A DNA stretch of 64,000 nt from Mycobacterium ahvazicum (lineage in GTDB: Bacteria; Actinomycetota; Actinomycetes; Mycobacteriales; Mycobacteriaceae), in contig NZ_FXEG02000003.1 of assembly GCF_900176255.2 (NCBI RefSeq), forward strand, positions 1,364,001 to 1,428,000. The letters run 5' to 3'. A model generated the notes under the pieces. The model saw only the letters and a program-made list of their open reading frames with translations. It made no database searches and was not told where the DNA came from. This document shows positions 34,573 through 43,406 of this stretch, in pieces. The position numbers and the translations under genes are program-made. Numbering within the stretch: position 1 is the first letter of the stretch; every line of letters begins with the position of its first letter.

Positions 34573-35918
34573 GTCTGTTCGACCGGTTCGGCCACCGCGG
34601 TGTGGCGCGGCGGAACCCGGACCGCGATCATCGCGATCAGTCCGGCGATCAGCACCAGCGATATCCCGCCCAGCCCGGCGCGCACCGCGCCGAAGACGTC
34701 GACAAACACCGAGAACAGCCAGGGCGCCACGAACGCGACGGCCCGGCCCGTCATCGTGTACAGGCCGAACGCGACGCCTTCCCTGCCGTTGTGCGCCATC
34801 TGCAGCAACAGCGCACGCGCTGAGGACTGCGACGGCCCGATGAACAGGCACAGCGTCAGGCCGCACACCCAGAAGGCCACCGGACCGGAGAGCACCATCA
34901 TGGTGAGCGCCGAGGCGACGATCGCGACCAGCGACGCGACGATGACCGGCTTGGACCCGATCCGGTGATCGACAAATCCCCCCGCGACGGCGCCGACGGC
35001 GGCGACGACGCTGGCCGCCACCCCGAAGATCAGCACGTTGGCCTGCGAGATGCCGTACACGTTGACCCCCAGCACGGCACCGAAGGCAAAAATCGCCGCA
35101 AGCCCGTCACGGAAGAGCGCGCTGGCGCCCAGAAAGTAGACCAGATTGCGGTCCCGGCGCCATTCCGCGGAGATCTCGGTCCACAGCTTGCGGTAGCCGC
35201 CCAGCATGGTCGTCGGCTGGTACACCTCCCCGCTGTCGGGCAGCCGGTGCGCGACCAGGAGCAACGGCAGCCCCAGCAGCGCCAGCCAGGCCGCGGCGGC
35301 CAGCATGGCCTCCCGGACGTAGAGCCCGTCGGCCACGGGCACCCGGAGCAGCCCCCGCACGGCATTGGGCCCGGAGCCGGAGCCGGCGATGAAGCCGGTG
35401 TAGATCAGCAATAGCAGCAGCACGCTGCCGAGGTAGCCCGACGCCCAGCCCAGACCGGAGATGCGGCCCGCCGTCCGCGGGGTCGAGAGCTGCCGCAACA
35501 TCGCGTTGTACGGGACGCTGGCCAGGTCACCGCAGGCCGCCGTCGCGCCCAGCAGCACCAGCCCGGCCCACAGATAGGCGGGCCGGTCGTGGATCAGGAA
35601 CATCGAGCAGGTCAGCGTCACCGCCAGGCCGGTCAACACGCTCAGTGCCACGCGCCGGCGATGCGGCGACTCCACCCACACACCGACCAGTGGCGCCAGC
35701 AGCGCGACCGTCACCCCTGCGAGTGCCCCCGCGCGGCCCAGCCAGCTCTCCGGTGTGGTCCTGCCGGGCAGCCCCTCGCCCACGCTGCTGGTCAGGTAGA
35801 CGGAGAAGACGAATGTCGCCACGATCGCGTTCAGACCCGTTGACCCGCAGTCCCACAGCGCCCACGCCACCACCCGAGATCGCGCGACCTCGCCCACCCC
35901 CGGTTCCGGCTGCCCCAT
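34569..35918 (-). CDS. Major facilitator superfamily transporter (Rv2508c-like)
   Basis: The 449-residue product starts from the ATG at 35918 (MGQPEPGVGEVARSRVVAWA) and has about 12 membrane segments. Its start ALWDCGSTGLNAIVATFVFSVY and later GDLASVPYNAMLRQLSTPRTAGRISGLGWASGYLGS are typical of the UMF1/Atg22-like MFS subfamily, which exports amino acids in fungi. It is convergent with and overlaps the Rv2507-like gene by 4 bp and diverges from cmrA. Substrate unknown. Confidence 0.88.
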   Translation of the reverse strand: MGQPEPGVGEVARSRVVAWALWDCGSTGLNAIVATFVFSVYLTSSVGEGLPGRTTPESWLGRAGALAGVTVALLAPLVGVWVESPHRRRVALSVLTGLAVTLTCSMFLIHDRPAYLWAGLVLLGATAACGDLASVPYNAMLRQLSTPRTAGRISGLGWASGYLGSVLLLLLIYTGFIAGSGSGPNAVRGLLRVPVADGLYVREAMLAAAAWLALLGLPLLLVAHRLPDSGEVYQPTTMLGGYRKLWTEISAEWRRDRNLVYFLGASALFRDGLAAIFAFGAVLGVNVYGISQANVLIFGVAASVVAAVGAVAGGFVDHRIGSKPVIVASLVAIVASALTMMVLSGPVAFWVCGLTLCLFIGPSQSSARALLLQMAHNGREGVAFGLYTMTGRAVAFVAPWLFSVFVDVFGAVRAGLGGISLVLIAGLIAMIAVRVPPRHTAVAEPVEQT

Positions 35919-36018
35919 GCCCGGCACTCTATTTGTTAAGCCGAGAAGCCGCCGCGCACGGTTGCGGCCCGGTTGCAGCCGCTGTCGCACGGATGTGGCC
36001 GCTGTCTACGATTGGCCC

Positions 36019-36825
36019 ATGCCAGTACCCGCTCCCAGCCCCGATGCGCGCGCCGTCGTCACCGGAGCTTCGCAAAACATCGGCGAAGCGCTGGCCACGG
36101 AATTGGCCGCGCGCGGGCACCACCTGATCGTCACCGCGCGACGCGAGGACAAACTCAACGACCTTGCCGCTCGGCTAGCCGAGAAGTACGGCGTCACCGT
36201 GGAAGTGCGGCCCGCCGACCTCGCCGACCCGGCGGAGCGCGCCAAACTGTGCGACGAACTGGCGACGCGCAACATCTCCATCCTGTGTGCCAACGCGGGC
36301 ACCGGAACCTTCGGTCCGCTCTCCGGCCTCGACCCGGCAGGTGAAAAGGCTCAGGTGCAACTGAATGCCGTAGCGGTGCATGACCTCACGTTGGCGGTAC
36401 TGCCGGGGATGGTCGAGCGCGGCGCGGGCGGCATCTTGATTTCCGGTTCAGCGGCGGGCAATTCGCCGATTCCTTACAACGCGACCTATGCCGCCTCGAA
36501 GGCCTTCGTCAACACCTTCAGCGAGTCGTTGCGCGGCGAACTGCGCCGCTCGGGTGTGCACGTCACGCTGCTGGCGCCGGGCCCGGTGCGCACCGATCTG
36601 CCTCAGGATGCCGAGCGGTCACTGGTCGAACGGCTGGTGCCCGACTTCCTGTGGATCTCGACCGAGCACACCGCCCAGCTCTCGCTGGATGCGTTGGAGC
36701 GCAACAAGATGCGCGTCGTTCCGGGCCTGACCTCCAAGGCGATGTCGGTCGGCAGCGGATATGCCCCCCGCGCGATCGTCGCTCCGATCGCCGGCGCGTT
36801 CTACAAGAAGCTCGGCGGCAGCTGA
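36019..36825 (+). CDS. cmrA: Short-chain dehydrogenase, mycolate reductase CmrA (Rv2509-like)
   Basis: The 268-residue product has exactly the length of Rv2509. It has the NADP site RAVVTGASQNIGEALA, the NAG motif ILCANAGTGTFG, the catalytic Ser in ISGSAAG and YxxxK in YAASKAFV. The corynebacterial and mycobacterial orthologues reduce the 3-oxo group of the newly condensed mycolate, the last chemical step of mycolic acid synthesis. The ATG at 36019 is preferred over the open frame extending upstream. It diverges from the MFS gene; the intergenic space is 100 bp. Confidence 0.92.
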   Translation: MPVPAPSPDARAVVTGASQNIGEALATELAARGHHLIVTARREDKLNDLAARLAEKYGVTVEVRPADLADPAERAKLCDELATRNISILCANAGTGTFGPLSGLDPAGEKAQVQLNAVAVHDLTLAVLPGMVERGAGGILISGSAAGNSPIPYNATYAASKAFVNTFSESLRGELRRSGVHVTLLAPGPVRTDLPQDAERSLVERLVPDFLWISTEHTAQLSLDALERNKMRVVPGLTSKAMSVGSGYAPRAIVAPIAGAFYKKLGGS

Positions 36826-36835
36826 GCCTAACCGT

Positions 36836-36897
36836 TCGCGAGCCTAACCTGGCTGCGAAAATCCGCTGACTAATTCGCAGTGGCGTTAGGCTCGCGG
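36836..36897. repeat. Nested hairpin repeat, copy 1
   Basis: GCGAGCCTAAC at 36838 is complementary to GTTAGGCTCGC ending at 36895. Inside it, CTGCGAA and TTCGCAG form a second stem. The pattern of outer stem, CTGCGAxAATCC, TAATTCGCAG, outer stem is shared with copy 2. It lies just after the cmrA stop. Confidence 0.7.
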
Positions 36898-36942
36898 CCA
36901 GACCGGCGGGAGTCTGAGCGGGCGGGGCGGGTAACTCGAATC

Positions 36943-37002
36943 CACGAGCGTAAGCCCACTGCGACAATCCGGGCGTAATTTCGCAGCCTGCTTACGCTCG
37001 CG
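36943..37002. repeat. Nested hairpin repeat, copy 2
   Basis: CGAGCGTAAGC at 36945 is complementary to GCTTACGCTCG ending at 37000, enclosing CTGCGA and TCGCAG. Sequence and spacing parallel copy 1, 50 bp away. It ends close to the stop of the minus-strand ATPase gene, so the pair may also end transcription of the two convergent genes. Confidence 0.7.
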
Positions 37003-37013
37003 TGCGCTGACGG

Positions 37014-38570
37014 CTATCTGCGGCGCCGGCCGGTGCCGAAGAGGTTCTTCACTACTTCGCGTATCGCGGTGTTGATGCCGCTTTTCACGGTCGGATTCTG
37101 CAGCACTTCCTCCCACCGGGCCGGCCCCTTAGGCTCCGCCGGCGCGGGCATCGGCGGGATGTCGTAGGGGTCCGGATACGACACCGGCGGGACTTGCGGA
37201 GGAGAAGCCTCCGTTGACGACGACGGAACCGATTGGCGCACTTGTGGTTCCGGCGGCTGCTGAACCGTCTGGCCGTACTTTGCTTGCAGCGGGCTGTCTT
37301 TCGCGGCCTTGGCGATCTCATCGGCGTCGATGGCGCCCATCAGCGACCGCGGAACCCGCATGCGCGTCCAGGCGACCGGCGTCGGAGCGCCCTTCTCGGA
37401 CAGCACCGTGACGACGGCTTCACCGATACCCAGCGACGTCAACGCCGACTCCAGGTCGTAGACATCGGTTTTGGGATAGGTGCGAACGGTCTTGGACAGT
37501 GCCTTCTGGTCATCGGGGGTGAACGCACGCAGGGCGTGCTGAATTCGCGCGCCCAGCTGGGACAGCACGTCGTTGGGTAGATCGGTGGGCAACTGGGTGC
37601 AGAAGAAGACCCCGACGCCCTTGGAGCGGATCAGCTTGACGGTCTGCTCGACCTGGTCGAGAAACGCTTTCGACGCGTCGGTGAACAACAGATGCGCCTC
37701 GTCGAAAAAGAACACCAGCTTGGGCTTGTCAATGTCACCGACCTCGGGCAGTTCCTTGAACAGGTCGGCGAGTAACCACATCAAGAAGGTGGAGAAGATC
37801 ACCGGGCGCAATGACTGACCGCTGAACTCGAGCAGCGAGATGGTGCCGTGGTTCTGGTTGTCGACGCGCAGCAGGTCGTGCGGATCGAGCTTCGGCTCGC
37901 CGAAGAAGGTGTCGCCACCCTCGCCTTCGAGGTTGACCAGGGAGCGCAGAATGACGCCGGCCGTCGTGGACGACACCCCGCCCAGAGATTTCAGGTCGGC
38001 CTTGCCCTCGTCGCTGGTCAGGTGACTGATCGCGTTGCGAAGTTGATCCAGGGTGATCAGCGGGCGGTTGTTCTCTTTTGCCCAGTGGAAAATCAGGCCG
38101 AGGGTCGACTCCTGAGTAGCGTTGAGCCCCAACACTTTTGACAACAACACCGGGCCGAAACTGGCGACGGTCGCGCGGATCGGCACGCCGAGCCCCTCGG
38201 TGCCCAACGACAAGAACTCCACCGGGAAGCCGGTCGCCACCCAATTGTCGCCGGTGTCTTTGGCGCGCGCCGCGGTCTTGTCGTTGGCCTCCCCCGGCCG
38301 CGACAGTCCCGACAGGTCGCCCTTCACGTCGGCCATCAACACCGGAACCCCGGCCGCGCTGAGCTGTTCGGCGATCAGCTGCAGCGTCTTGGTCTTACCG
38401 GTCCCGGTCGCCCCCGCCACCAGACCATGGCGGTTGACGGTGGCCAACGGGATGCGGATCTGCGCGCTCGGGTCCGCGGTGCCGTCGATGACGACGGTGC
38501 CCAACTCCAATGCCTGGCCTTCGACGGCGTAGCCGCCGGCGATCCGGCCGGCCGCCGATTCTGTGGTCAT
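37014..38570 (-). CDS. HerA-like/DUF853 ATPase (Rv2510c-like)
   Basis: The 518-residue cytoplasmic protein starts from the ATG at 38570 (MTTESAAGRIAGGYAVEG); the longer frame starts in non-coding sequence. It has an N-terminal beta-rich part, Walker A in LVAGATGTGKTKTLQLIAEQ, VLMADVKGDLSGLSRPGE, Walker B KLVFFFDEAHLLF (about 300), and VGVFFCTQLPTDLPNDVLSQ. DUF853 proteins are related to the hexameric HerA/FtsK pumps. The C-terminal 100 residues are Pro-rich and end in a basic RRRR. The substrate, DNA or protein, is unknown. Confidence 0.88.
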   Translation of the reverse strand: MTTESAAGRIAGGYAVEGQALELGTVVIDGTADPSAQIRIPLATVNRHGLVAGATGTGKTKTLQLIAEQLSAAGVPVLMADVKGDLSGLSRPGEANDKTAARAKDTGDNWVATGFPVEFLSLGTEGLGVPIRATVASFGPVLLSKVLGLNATQESTLGLIFHWAKENNRPLITLDQLRNAISHLTSDEGKADLKSLGGVSSTTAGVILRSLVNLEGEGGDTFFGEPKLDPHDLLRVDNQNHGTISLLEFSGQSLRPVIFSTFLMWLLADLFKELPEVGDIDKPKLVFFFDEAHLLFTDASKAFLDQVEQTVKLIRSKGVGVFFCTQLPTDLPNDVLSQLGARIQHALRAFTPDDQKALSKTVRTYPKTDVYDLESALTSLGIGEAVVTVLSEKGAPTPVAWTRMRVPRSLMGAIDADEIAKAAKDSPLQAKYGQTVQQPPEPQVRQSVPSSSTEASPPQVPPVSYPDPYDIPPMPAPAEPKGPARWEEVLQNPTVKSGINTAIREVVKNLFGTGRRRR

Positions 38571-38665
38571 CGCGCCGCGCCCCTCTCGGGAGAAAAATGC
38601 AACGCCCAACACTACTTGCCAGGGGGCAACGGGGGCAGGGCTCACGTGGGAATACGCTGGGCGCT

Positions 38666-39313
38666 GTGCGCGACGAATTGGTGTGGATCGACTGCGAGAT
38701 GACCGGGCTGGACGTGGGCGCGGACAAGTTGATAGAAATCGCGGCCCTGGTCACCGACGCCGATCTCAACATTCTCGGTGACGGGATCGACGTGGTGATC
38801 CACGCCGATGACGCCGCCCTCTCGTCGATGATCGACGTGGTCACCGACATGCACACCCGATCGGGGCTGATCAACGAGGTGCGGGCCTCGACCGTCGACC
38901 TGGCCACGGCCGAGGCGATGGTGCTCGAATACGTCGGCAAGCACGTCAAGACGGCCAAGACGGCGCCGCTGGCGGGCAATTCGATCGCCACCGATCGTTC
39001 CTTCATCGCTCGCGATATGCCGGCCCTGGACTCGTTTCTGCATTACCGGATGATCGACGTCAGCTCGATCAAGGAACTGTGCCGCCGCTGGTACCCCCGC
39101 GTGTACTACGGCCAGCCGGCCAAGGGGCTGGCCCACCGGGCGCTGGCCGACATCCGCGAGTCGATCCGCGAGCTGCAGTTCTACCGCCGCACCGCCTTCG
39201 TACCCCTTCCCGGGCCTTCTACCAGCGAAATCGCCGCGGTGGCCGCCGAGCTGCAGGGCACCGACGGCGCGGAACCGACAATTGATTCGGCCGTCGAGCC
39301 ACCGAACCGCTAG
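38666..39313 (+). CDS. orn: Oligoribonuclease Orn
   Basis: The 215-residue product starts from the GTG at 38666, exactly the M. tuberculosis length. This DEDDh exonuclease shows ExoI LVWIDCEMTGLD, ExoII LAGNSIATDRSFIARDMP and ExoIII GLAHRALADIRESI (HxAxxD). It removes the last 2-5 nt RNA fragments, including pGpG from c-di-GMP breakdown. It is divergent from the HerA-like gene, with 95 bp between them, and is followed by tRNA-His. Confidence 0.95.
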   Translation: MRDELVWIDCEMTGLDVGADKLIEIAALVTDADLNILGDGIDVVIHADDAALSSMIDVVTDMHTRSGLINEVRASTVDLATAEAMVLEYVGKHVKTAKTAPLAGNSIATDRSFIARDMPALDSFLHYRMIDVSSIKELCRRWYPRVYYGQPAKGLAHRALADIRESIRELQFYRRTAFVPLPGPSTSEIAAVAAELQGTDGAEPTIDSAVEPPNR

Positions 39314-39347
39314 TATCGACAGTCGCCGCTTCTCGCAAGCGGTCGTG

Positions 39348-39423
39348 GTGGGTGTAGTTCAGCTGGTAGAGCGTCAGGTTGTGATCCTGAATGTCGCGGG
39401 TTCGAGTCCCGTCACTCACCCCA
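39348..39423 (+). tRNA. tRNA-His (anticodon GTG), CCA encoded
   Basis: The acceptor GTGGGTG pairs with CACTCAC (one G-T), preceded by G at 39347 as the -1 guanosine of histidine tRNAs. The anticodon stem TCAGG/CCTGA carries loop TTGTGAT, and the T arm is GCGGG-TTCGAGT-CCCGT. CCA is encoded. Confidence 0.95.
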
Positions 39424-39426
39424 CAG

Positions 39427-39459
39427 GGTCAGAGGGCATTTCCGCCCTCTGACCTTTTT
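39427..39459 (+). terminator. Intrinsic terminator after tRNA-His
   Basis: GGTCAGAGGGC pairs perfectly with GCCCTCTGACC across the loop ATTTCC and is followed by TTTTT. It starts 4 bp after the CCA end. Confidence 0.92.
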
Positions 39460-39695
39460 GCTTCTTCAGGCCGATCGCAAGCTCGGCGGCAGCGAAACCG
39501 CCACTCGTCGGGCGCCCATTCCGATGCCGGCTCACGACCTATTGCATTGTGGCGCAATGACCTTGCGATGCGGGCCAGTCTTGTTGGCTGCCGGCGGCAA
39601 ATCCCTACATCGGCCGGGGCCGGCATTTGCCAGCGCCCGCCTTTCCCGGCCTTTTGTGGCGTACTATCAGCCCATTGCATAGGTTCGGAGTGGTC

Positions 39696-39809
39696 ATGTC
39701 TGGTCTGAAGTACAAGGTCGTCCTCGCCCTGGTCCTCGCGTTCACGGCCCCGGCAGTATCGGGGTGCACGGCCACCCTCGTGTGCGACCCGCTCTTCACC
39801 TGCGCTTAG
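39696..39809 (+). CDS. Putative 37-residue lipoprotein-like peptide
   Basis: The ATG at 39696 follows TTCGGAG at about 7 bases. The peptide MSGLKYKVVLALVLAFTAP continues to AVSGCTATLVCDPLFTCA and stops. A hydrophobic core then AVSGC resembles a signal with lipobox, leaving a mature peptide of only 14-15 residues with three Cys. Very short lipopeptides of this kind are poorly annotated; coding is plausible but unproven. The region 39460-39695 holds nothing else visible. Confidence 0.45.
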   Translation: MSGLKYKVVLALVLAFTAPAVSGCTATLVCDPLFTCA

Positions 39810-39899
39810 CGCTTTGGTTGTAATCCATTGCGTCGCAACTAATTAACACCGCGCCGCGAATCTCGAGCGGACGGGTCGGCCGAAAGATATGCTGACCGA

Positions 39900-41561
39900 A
39901 TGGCCGAGGCTCCGGCACAAGCAAGTCGGTGGGCTGCGTTTCGCAATGCCCTTTCCAATGCCAATATCGCCAGAGCGGAATCATCGATCGCCGCCGGCGT
40001 CGTCGCCCATGTGGCCTGGGTATCGACGATGTTGGTGGTCACCTTCGACCTGCTGGGCCCGGTGGGGCCCGGCTGGTTTTTGATCGTTCGCCAGATCACC
40101 GGGGCGATCAGCGCTCCGGTGTATGCCGCCCTGGCGGGCCGGTTCCGGCGCGAGCGCGTCCTGGCCGGCTCGATCGTCGCCCGCGGAGTCGCAGTGGCGC
40201 TTGTGATTCCGCTGTTGGGATATCACACCGTGAGCGCACTGCTGTTTCTGGTGATCGCGCTGGAGGGGTTCACCCAGTCGGCCCCGAAGGCGCTGTACGA
40301 CGCCCTGCTGCCGTGGTTGGCCGACTCACCGGCCCAGCTGGTCGCCGCAAATGCCGTTTCCGCGCTGCTCGAGACCTCCGGGGTGCTGGTGGGCGCGGGT
40401 GTGGCCGCGATCGCCTTGGGATCCTCCGGTCCTGCCGCCGCGCTGGTGACCATCGTGGTTTTCTGCGCGCTGGGAGCGTGGCCGCTTTTCACTATTCGCG
40501 GAGTCGACACCCGGGTGCGCAACGAGGGTTCCCGAATCGTCCACGAACTCGCCGGTGGCGTCGCCGTGCTGCGCAGTTCAACGAACGCCAGGGTCGTGGT
40601 CGCCGTCATGGCCGTCACCGCATCGCTGACCGGTACCGCGCAAAGCGTCGTCGCCAGCATCGCGAGTGACCTGTTGCATATCGGCGCGTCGGGGACCCCG
40701 GTGCTGATCGGGGCGGTCGGTATCGGCGGACTGGTCGGTGGTATCGCAAGTCTCTCGCTCGGCCGTCATTCGATGTCGCTGCCGATGGTCTTCGGGTTTC
40801 TGGCGTGCGTGGCGGTCTTGTTGGCCCTCGCGGTGACTTCGGCGGAGGCTCTGGCGATCCCCCTGCTGAGCGCCTTCGGCATCGGGATCGCCTACCAGAT
40901 CGTGTGCGGGCGCACCCTGCTACAGCGCAGCGCGACCGGCCGGTCGCTGGACCTGCTCGCCGGAATCAACGCGGTGATCGCCGTCTCGGTCGTCGGCGTG
41001 GCCGGGTTGTGCGCGGCAGAGGTGAACGCCGCGATCGGAGTGCGCGCAACGCTGCGTGTCGCAGCGGGTTTGGCGCTGCTGGGTGCGACCTACGGCCTGT
41101 TGCGCGTGCTGCGGGTGGAACGGCGCGCGCCGGCGCAGCGCGAGGAATTGGACGCCATCAGGAGCGTGGCGGCTTTTCGGCCGTTGTCGGTCGCGGCCGC
41201 CGACCAGCTTGCGTCGTCGTTGATCGCCACCCATACCGCCGACGGCGATGTCGTTGTCCGGCAGGGTGAGTCCGCCGACGACATGTTCCTGATCGGTTCC
41301 GGCGTCTTCGAAGCCGTTGTCGACGATCAGCCGGTGCGAACGCTGCGCGATGGTGACCACTTCGGCGAGATCGCCCTGCTGTTCGACGTGCCGCGCACCG
41401 CCACGGTGCGATGCCTGCAGGCGGGCACGCTGTGGCGGCTGCGCCGGCAGGATTTCCTGCGCGCCATCACCGGAAATTCGACCACCCAGGACGCGATCAA
41501 AGCGATCGTCGACCAACGGCTCGAGCACGCCGGCAACCTCGGCCTCAAACCCACGGACTAG
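39900..41561 (+). CDS. MFS-type membrane protein fused to a cyclic-nucleotide-binding domain
   Basis: The 553-residue product has about 10-12 membrane segments up to about residue 405 (for example FLIVRQITGAISAPVYAALAGRFRRERVLAG). A cytoplasmic cNMP-binding fold follows at about 430-540 with VVVRQGESADDMFLIGSGVF and the phosphate-binding cassette FGEIALLFDVPRTATVR, where Glu and Arg are kept. Ligand binding could gate transport by cAMP, which is abundant in mycobacteria. It is convergent with ldtB, 5 bp away. Substrate unknown. Confidence 0.85.
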   Translation: MAEAPAQASRWAAFRNALSNANIARAESSIAAGVVAHVAWVSTMLVVTFDLLGPVGPGWFLIVRQITGAISAPVYAALAGRFRRERVLAGSIVARGVAVALVIPLLGYHTVSALLFLVIALEGFTQSAPKALYDALLPWLADSPAQLVAANAVSALLETSGVLVGAGVAAIALGSSGPAAALVTIVVFCALGAWPLFTIRGVDTRVRNEGSRIVHELAGGVAVLRSSTNARVVVAVMAVTASLTGTAQSVVASIASDLLHIGASGTPVLIGAVGIGGLVGGIASLSLGRHSMSLPMVFGFLACVAVLLALAVTSAEALAIPLLSAFGIGIAYQIVCGRTLLQRSATGRSLDLLAGINAVIAVSVVGVAGLCAAEVNAAIGVRATLRVAAGLALLGATYGLLRVLRVERRAPAQREELDAIRSVAAFRPLSVAAADQLASSLIATHTADGDVVVRQGESADDMFLIGSGVFEAVVDDQPVRTLRDGDHFGEIALLFDVPRTATVRCLQAGTLWRLRRQDFLRAITGNSTTQDAIKAIVDQRLEHAGNLGLKPTD

Positions 41562-41566
41562 CCGCG

Positions 41567-42763
41567 TCAGGTGTTGGCGTTGCCGGCTTTCCACTGCGGC
41601 CAGGGGATGTTCCAGTCGCCCAGGCCCTCGGTACCGGGCAGCGTCGGCCCGACCGTGTTGACGACCTCGACGATGTCCCCGCTCTTGCTGTGGTCGTAGA
41701 ACCACTCGGCGTTACTCGGGCTGACGTTCAGGCAGCCGTGGCTGGTGTTGGTGTGGCCCTGCGCACCGACCGACCACGGCGCGGAGTGGACGAAGACGCC
41801 GCTGTAGGACATCTGCGTGGCCCAGTCGACTTCGGTGCGATATCCGTTGGGCGAGTTGACCGGAACGCCGTAGGTCGACGAGTCCATGATGATGTGCTTG
41901 TAGCGGCCGCCGATGATGTAGAAGCCGTTGGCGGTCGGGGTGCTGTCCTTGCCCATCGACGTCGGCATCGTTTTGACGACCTCACCGTTGACTCGGACGG
42001 TCACCATCTTGGTGTTGTCGTCGGCGGTCGAGATGACCTCGTCGCCGATCGTGAAGTGGGTCTTGACGTTGTCCTCGCCGAACATCCCGTCGCCCAGATC
42101 GACGCCGTAGGTGTTGACCGCGACGTCGACCGCGGTTCCCGACTTCCAGAAATGCTCTGGGCGCCAACGCACTTCGCGATTGTTCAGCCAGTAGAACGCG
42201 CCCTCGACGGGCGGGTTGGTGGTGATTTTGATCGCCTTCTGCGCGGCGGCGCGGTCGGCGATGTTCTCGTCGAACCGAATCGCCACCGGCTCACCGATGC
42301 CGACGACCTCGCCATCGCCCGGCGCGACGTACGGCATCGTCAGGTGTGCGGGCGAACTGGTCGAAAAGCTCATCTGGCGACTCGCCGCGCCGCCGAGCCC
42401 GGTCGCCTTGACGTTGAGCGTGTAGTGCCGGTTGTAGCCGAGCTGCTCGGTGGTGGACCAGCGCAGTCCATCCGGACTGAGTTGACCATTGATCGCCCGG
42501 CCGTTGTCGTTGACCATCGTGACCGACGCCAGCACACCGTCGGCAACGTTGACCGTGACCGGCGCGTCGACGGTGACGCCGACGGCGCCGTCCGACACCG
42601 AGGAGGTCAGCTTGGGGACCAGCAGGTCGGCAAACGGCGTGCCCTTGTCGAAGATGATCTTCGGCGGCGCGGCGGCGTGGTTGCCGCTACAGGCGACGCC
42701 GACCACGGCAAACATGACCATGGCGATAACCAGCCATGGTCGGTGTCTGCGCAAAGCCGTCAT
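41567..42763 (-). CDS. ldtB: L,D-transpeptidase LdtMt2 (LppS), lipoprotein
   Basis: The 398-residue product has an N-terminal lipoprotein signal with lipobox GVAC (VMFAVVGVACSG), two Ig-like domains (about 45-240) and the YkuD catalytic domain with the motif TSHGCLN near 345, where Cys is the nucleophile. It makes the 3-3 peptidoglycan cross-links and is the main carbapenem target of mycobacteria. The ATG at 42763 is preceded by GAAGG; an in-frame GTG at 42778 is an alternative. Orthologue of Rv2518c. Confidence 0.94.
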   Translation of the reverse strand: MTALRRHRPWLVIAMVMFAVVGVACSGNHAAAPPKIIFDKGTPFADLLVPKLTSSVSDGAVGVTVDAPVTVNVADGVLASVTMVNDNGRAINGQLSPDGLRWSTTEQLGYNRHYTLNVKATGLGGAASRQMSFSTSSPAHLTMPYVAPGDGEVVGIGEPVAIRFDENIADRAAAQKAIKITTNPPVEGAFYWLNNREVRWRPEHFWKSGTAVDVAVNTYGVDLGDGMFGEDNVKTHFTIGDEVISTADDNTKMVTVRVNGEVVKTMPTSMGKDSTPTANGFYIIGGRYKHIIMDSSTYGVPVNSPNGYRTEVDWATQMSYSGVFVHSAPWSVGAQGHTNTSHGCLNVSPSNAEWFYDHSKSGDIVEVVNTVGPTLPGTEGLGDWNIPWPQWKAGNANT

Positions 42764-43030
42764 CAAGTGACCTTCCACATTCCTCGGTTATGTTCTGGTC
42801 ACCGCTGACCGGAGAATACTTGCGAATATTCTAATGGGTTACGCCCCGTGCTCAGGGCAACTCAGCTGGTTTGTCCCGACCAGCGATCTTGAACAACAGC
42901 CCCGTGACTCTAAGTCAGCAGCCCGAAGCCCGCAAAACACGCGACTCAGCGCCTCTACACTGGGAGGTCCGACGATTTCGTTCCGCGACGGGATGCCTGT
43001 TAAAGTCGCAACGCGGTCGTGGTCGACCAA

Positions 43031-43103
<73 letters not shown>

Positions 43104-43406
43104 CTTCAAGTCTCGTATCGGCGTCACACCGGCTCCGGATCGGAGCCGGCCGCGGCGTGGACCGCGACTCCATTGCTACTCCTGGGTGGTAGGCCAGTGA
43201 GACCACCGGCGCCGTAACTGCTTTGGGGAGCCTACCTGCCAAGTCATCGTGACGATGGCGATCTCCGCGACCGCCGGACAGGCACATGTGGACTTGCCGG
43301 CCCGGGAAAGGTGTGTTCCAACCTGTGGTTGCTCGGAGTAGTTTTTTCTCGGTGCCTGGCGCACGATTGGCACCCCTGGTCAACGAGCTGCGTCGAAGGA
43401 GCCTCC
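43104..43406. other. 303-bp intergenic region with a short hairpin
   Basis: CCGGCTCCG-GAT-CGGAGCCGG at 43129-43149 is a perfect 9-bp stem after tRNA-Lys without a T-run, perhaps a terminator. No gene is convincing in the rest; it presumably holds the promoter of the DUF3556 gene. Confidence 0.45.
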
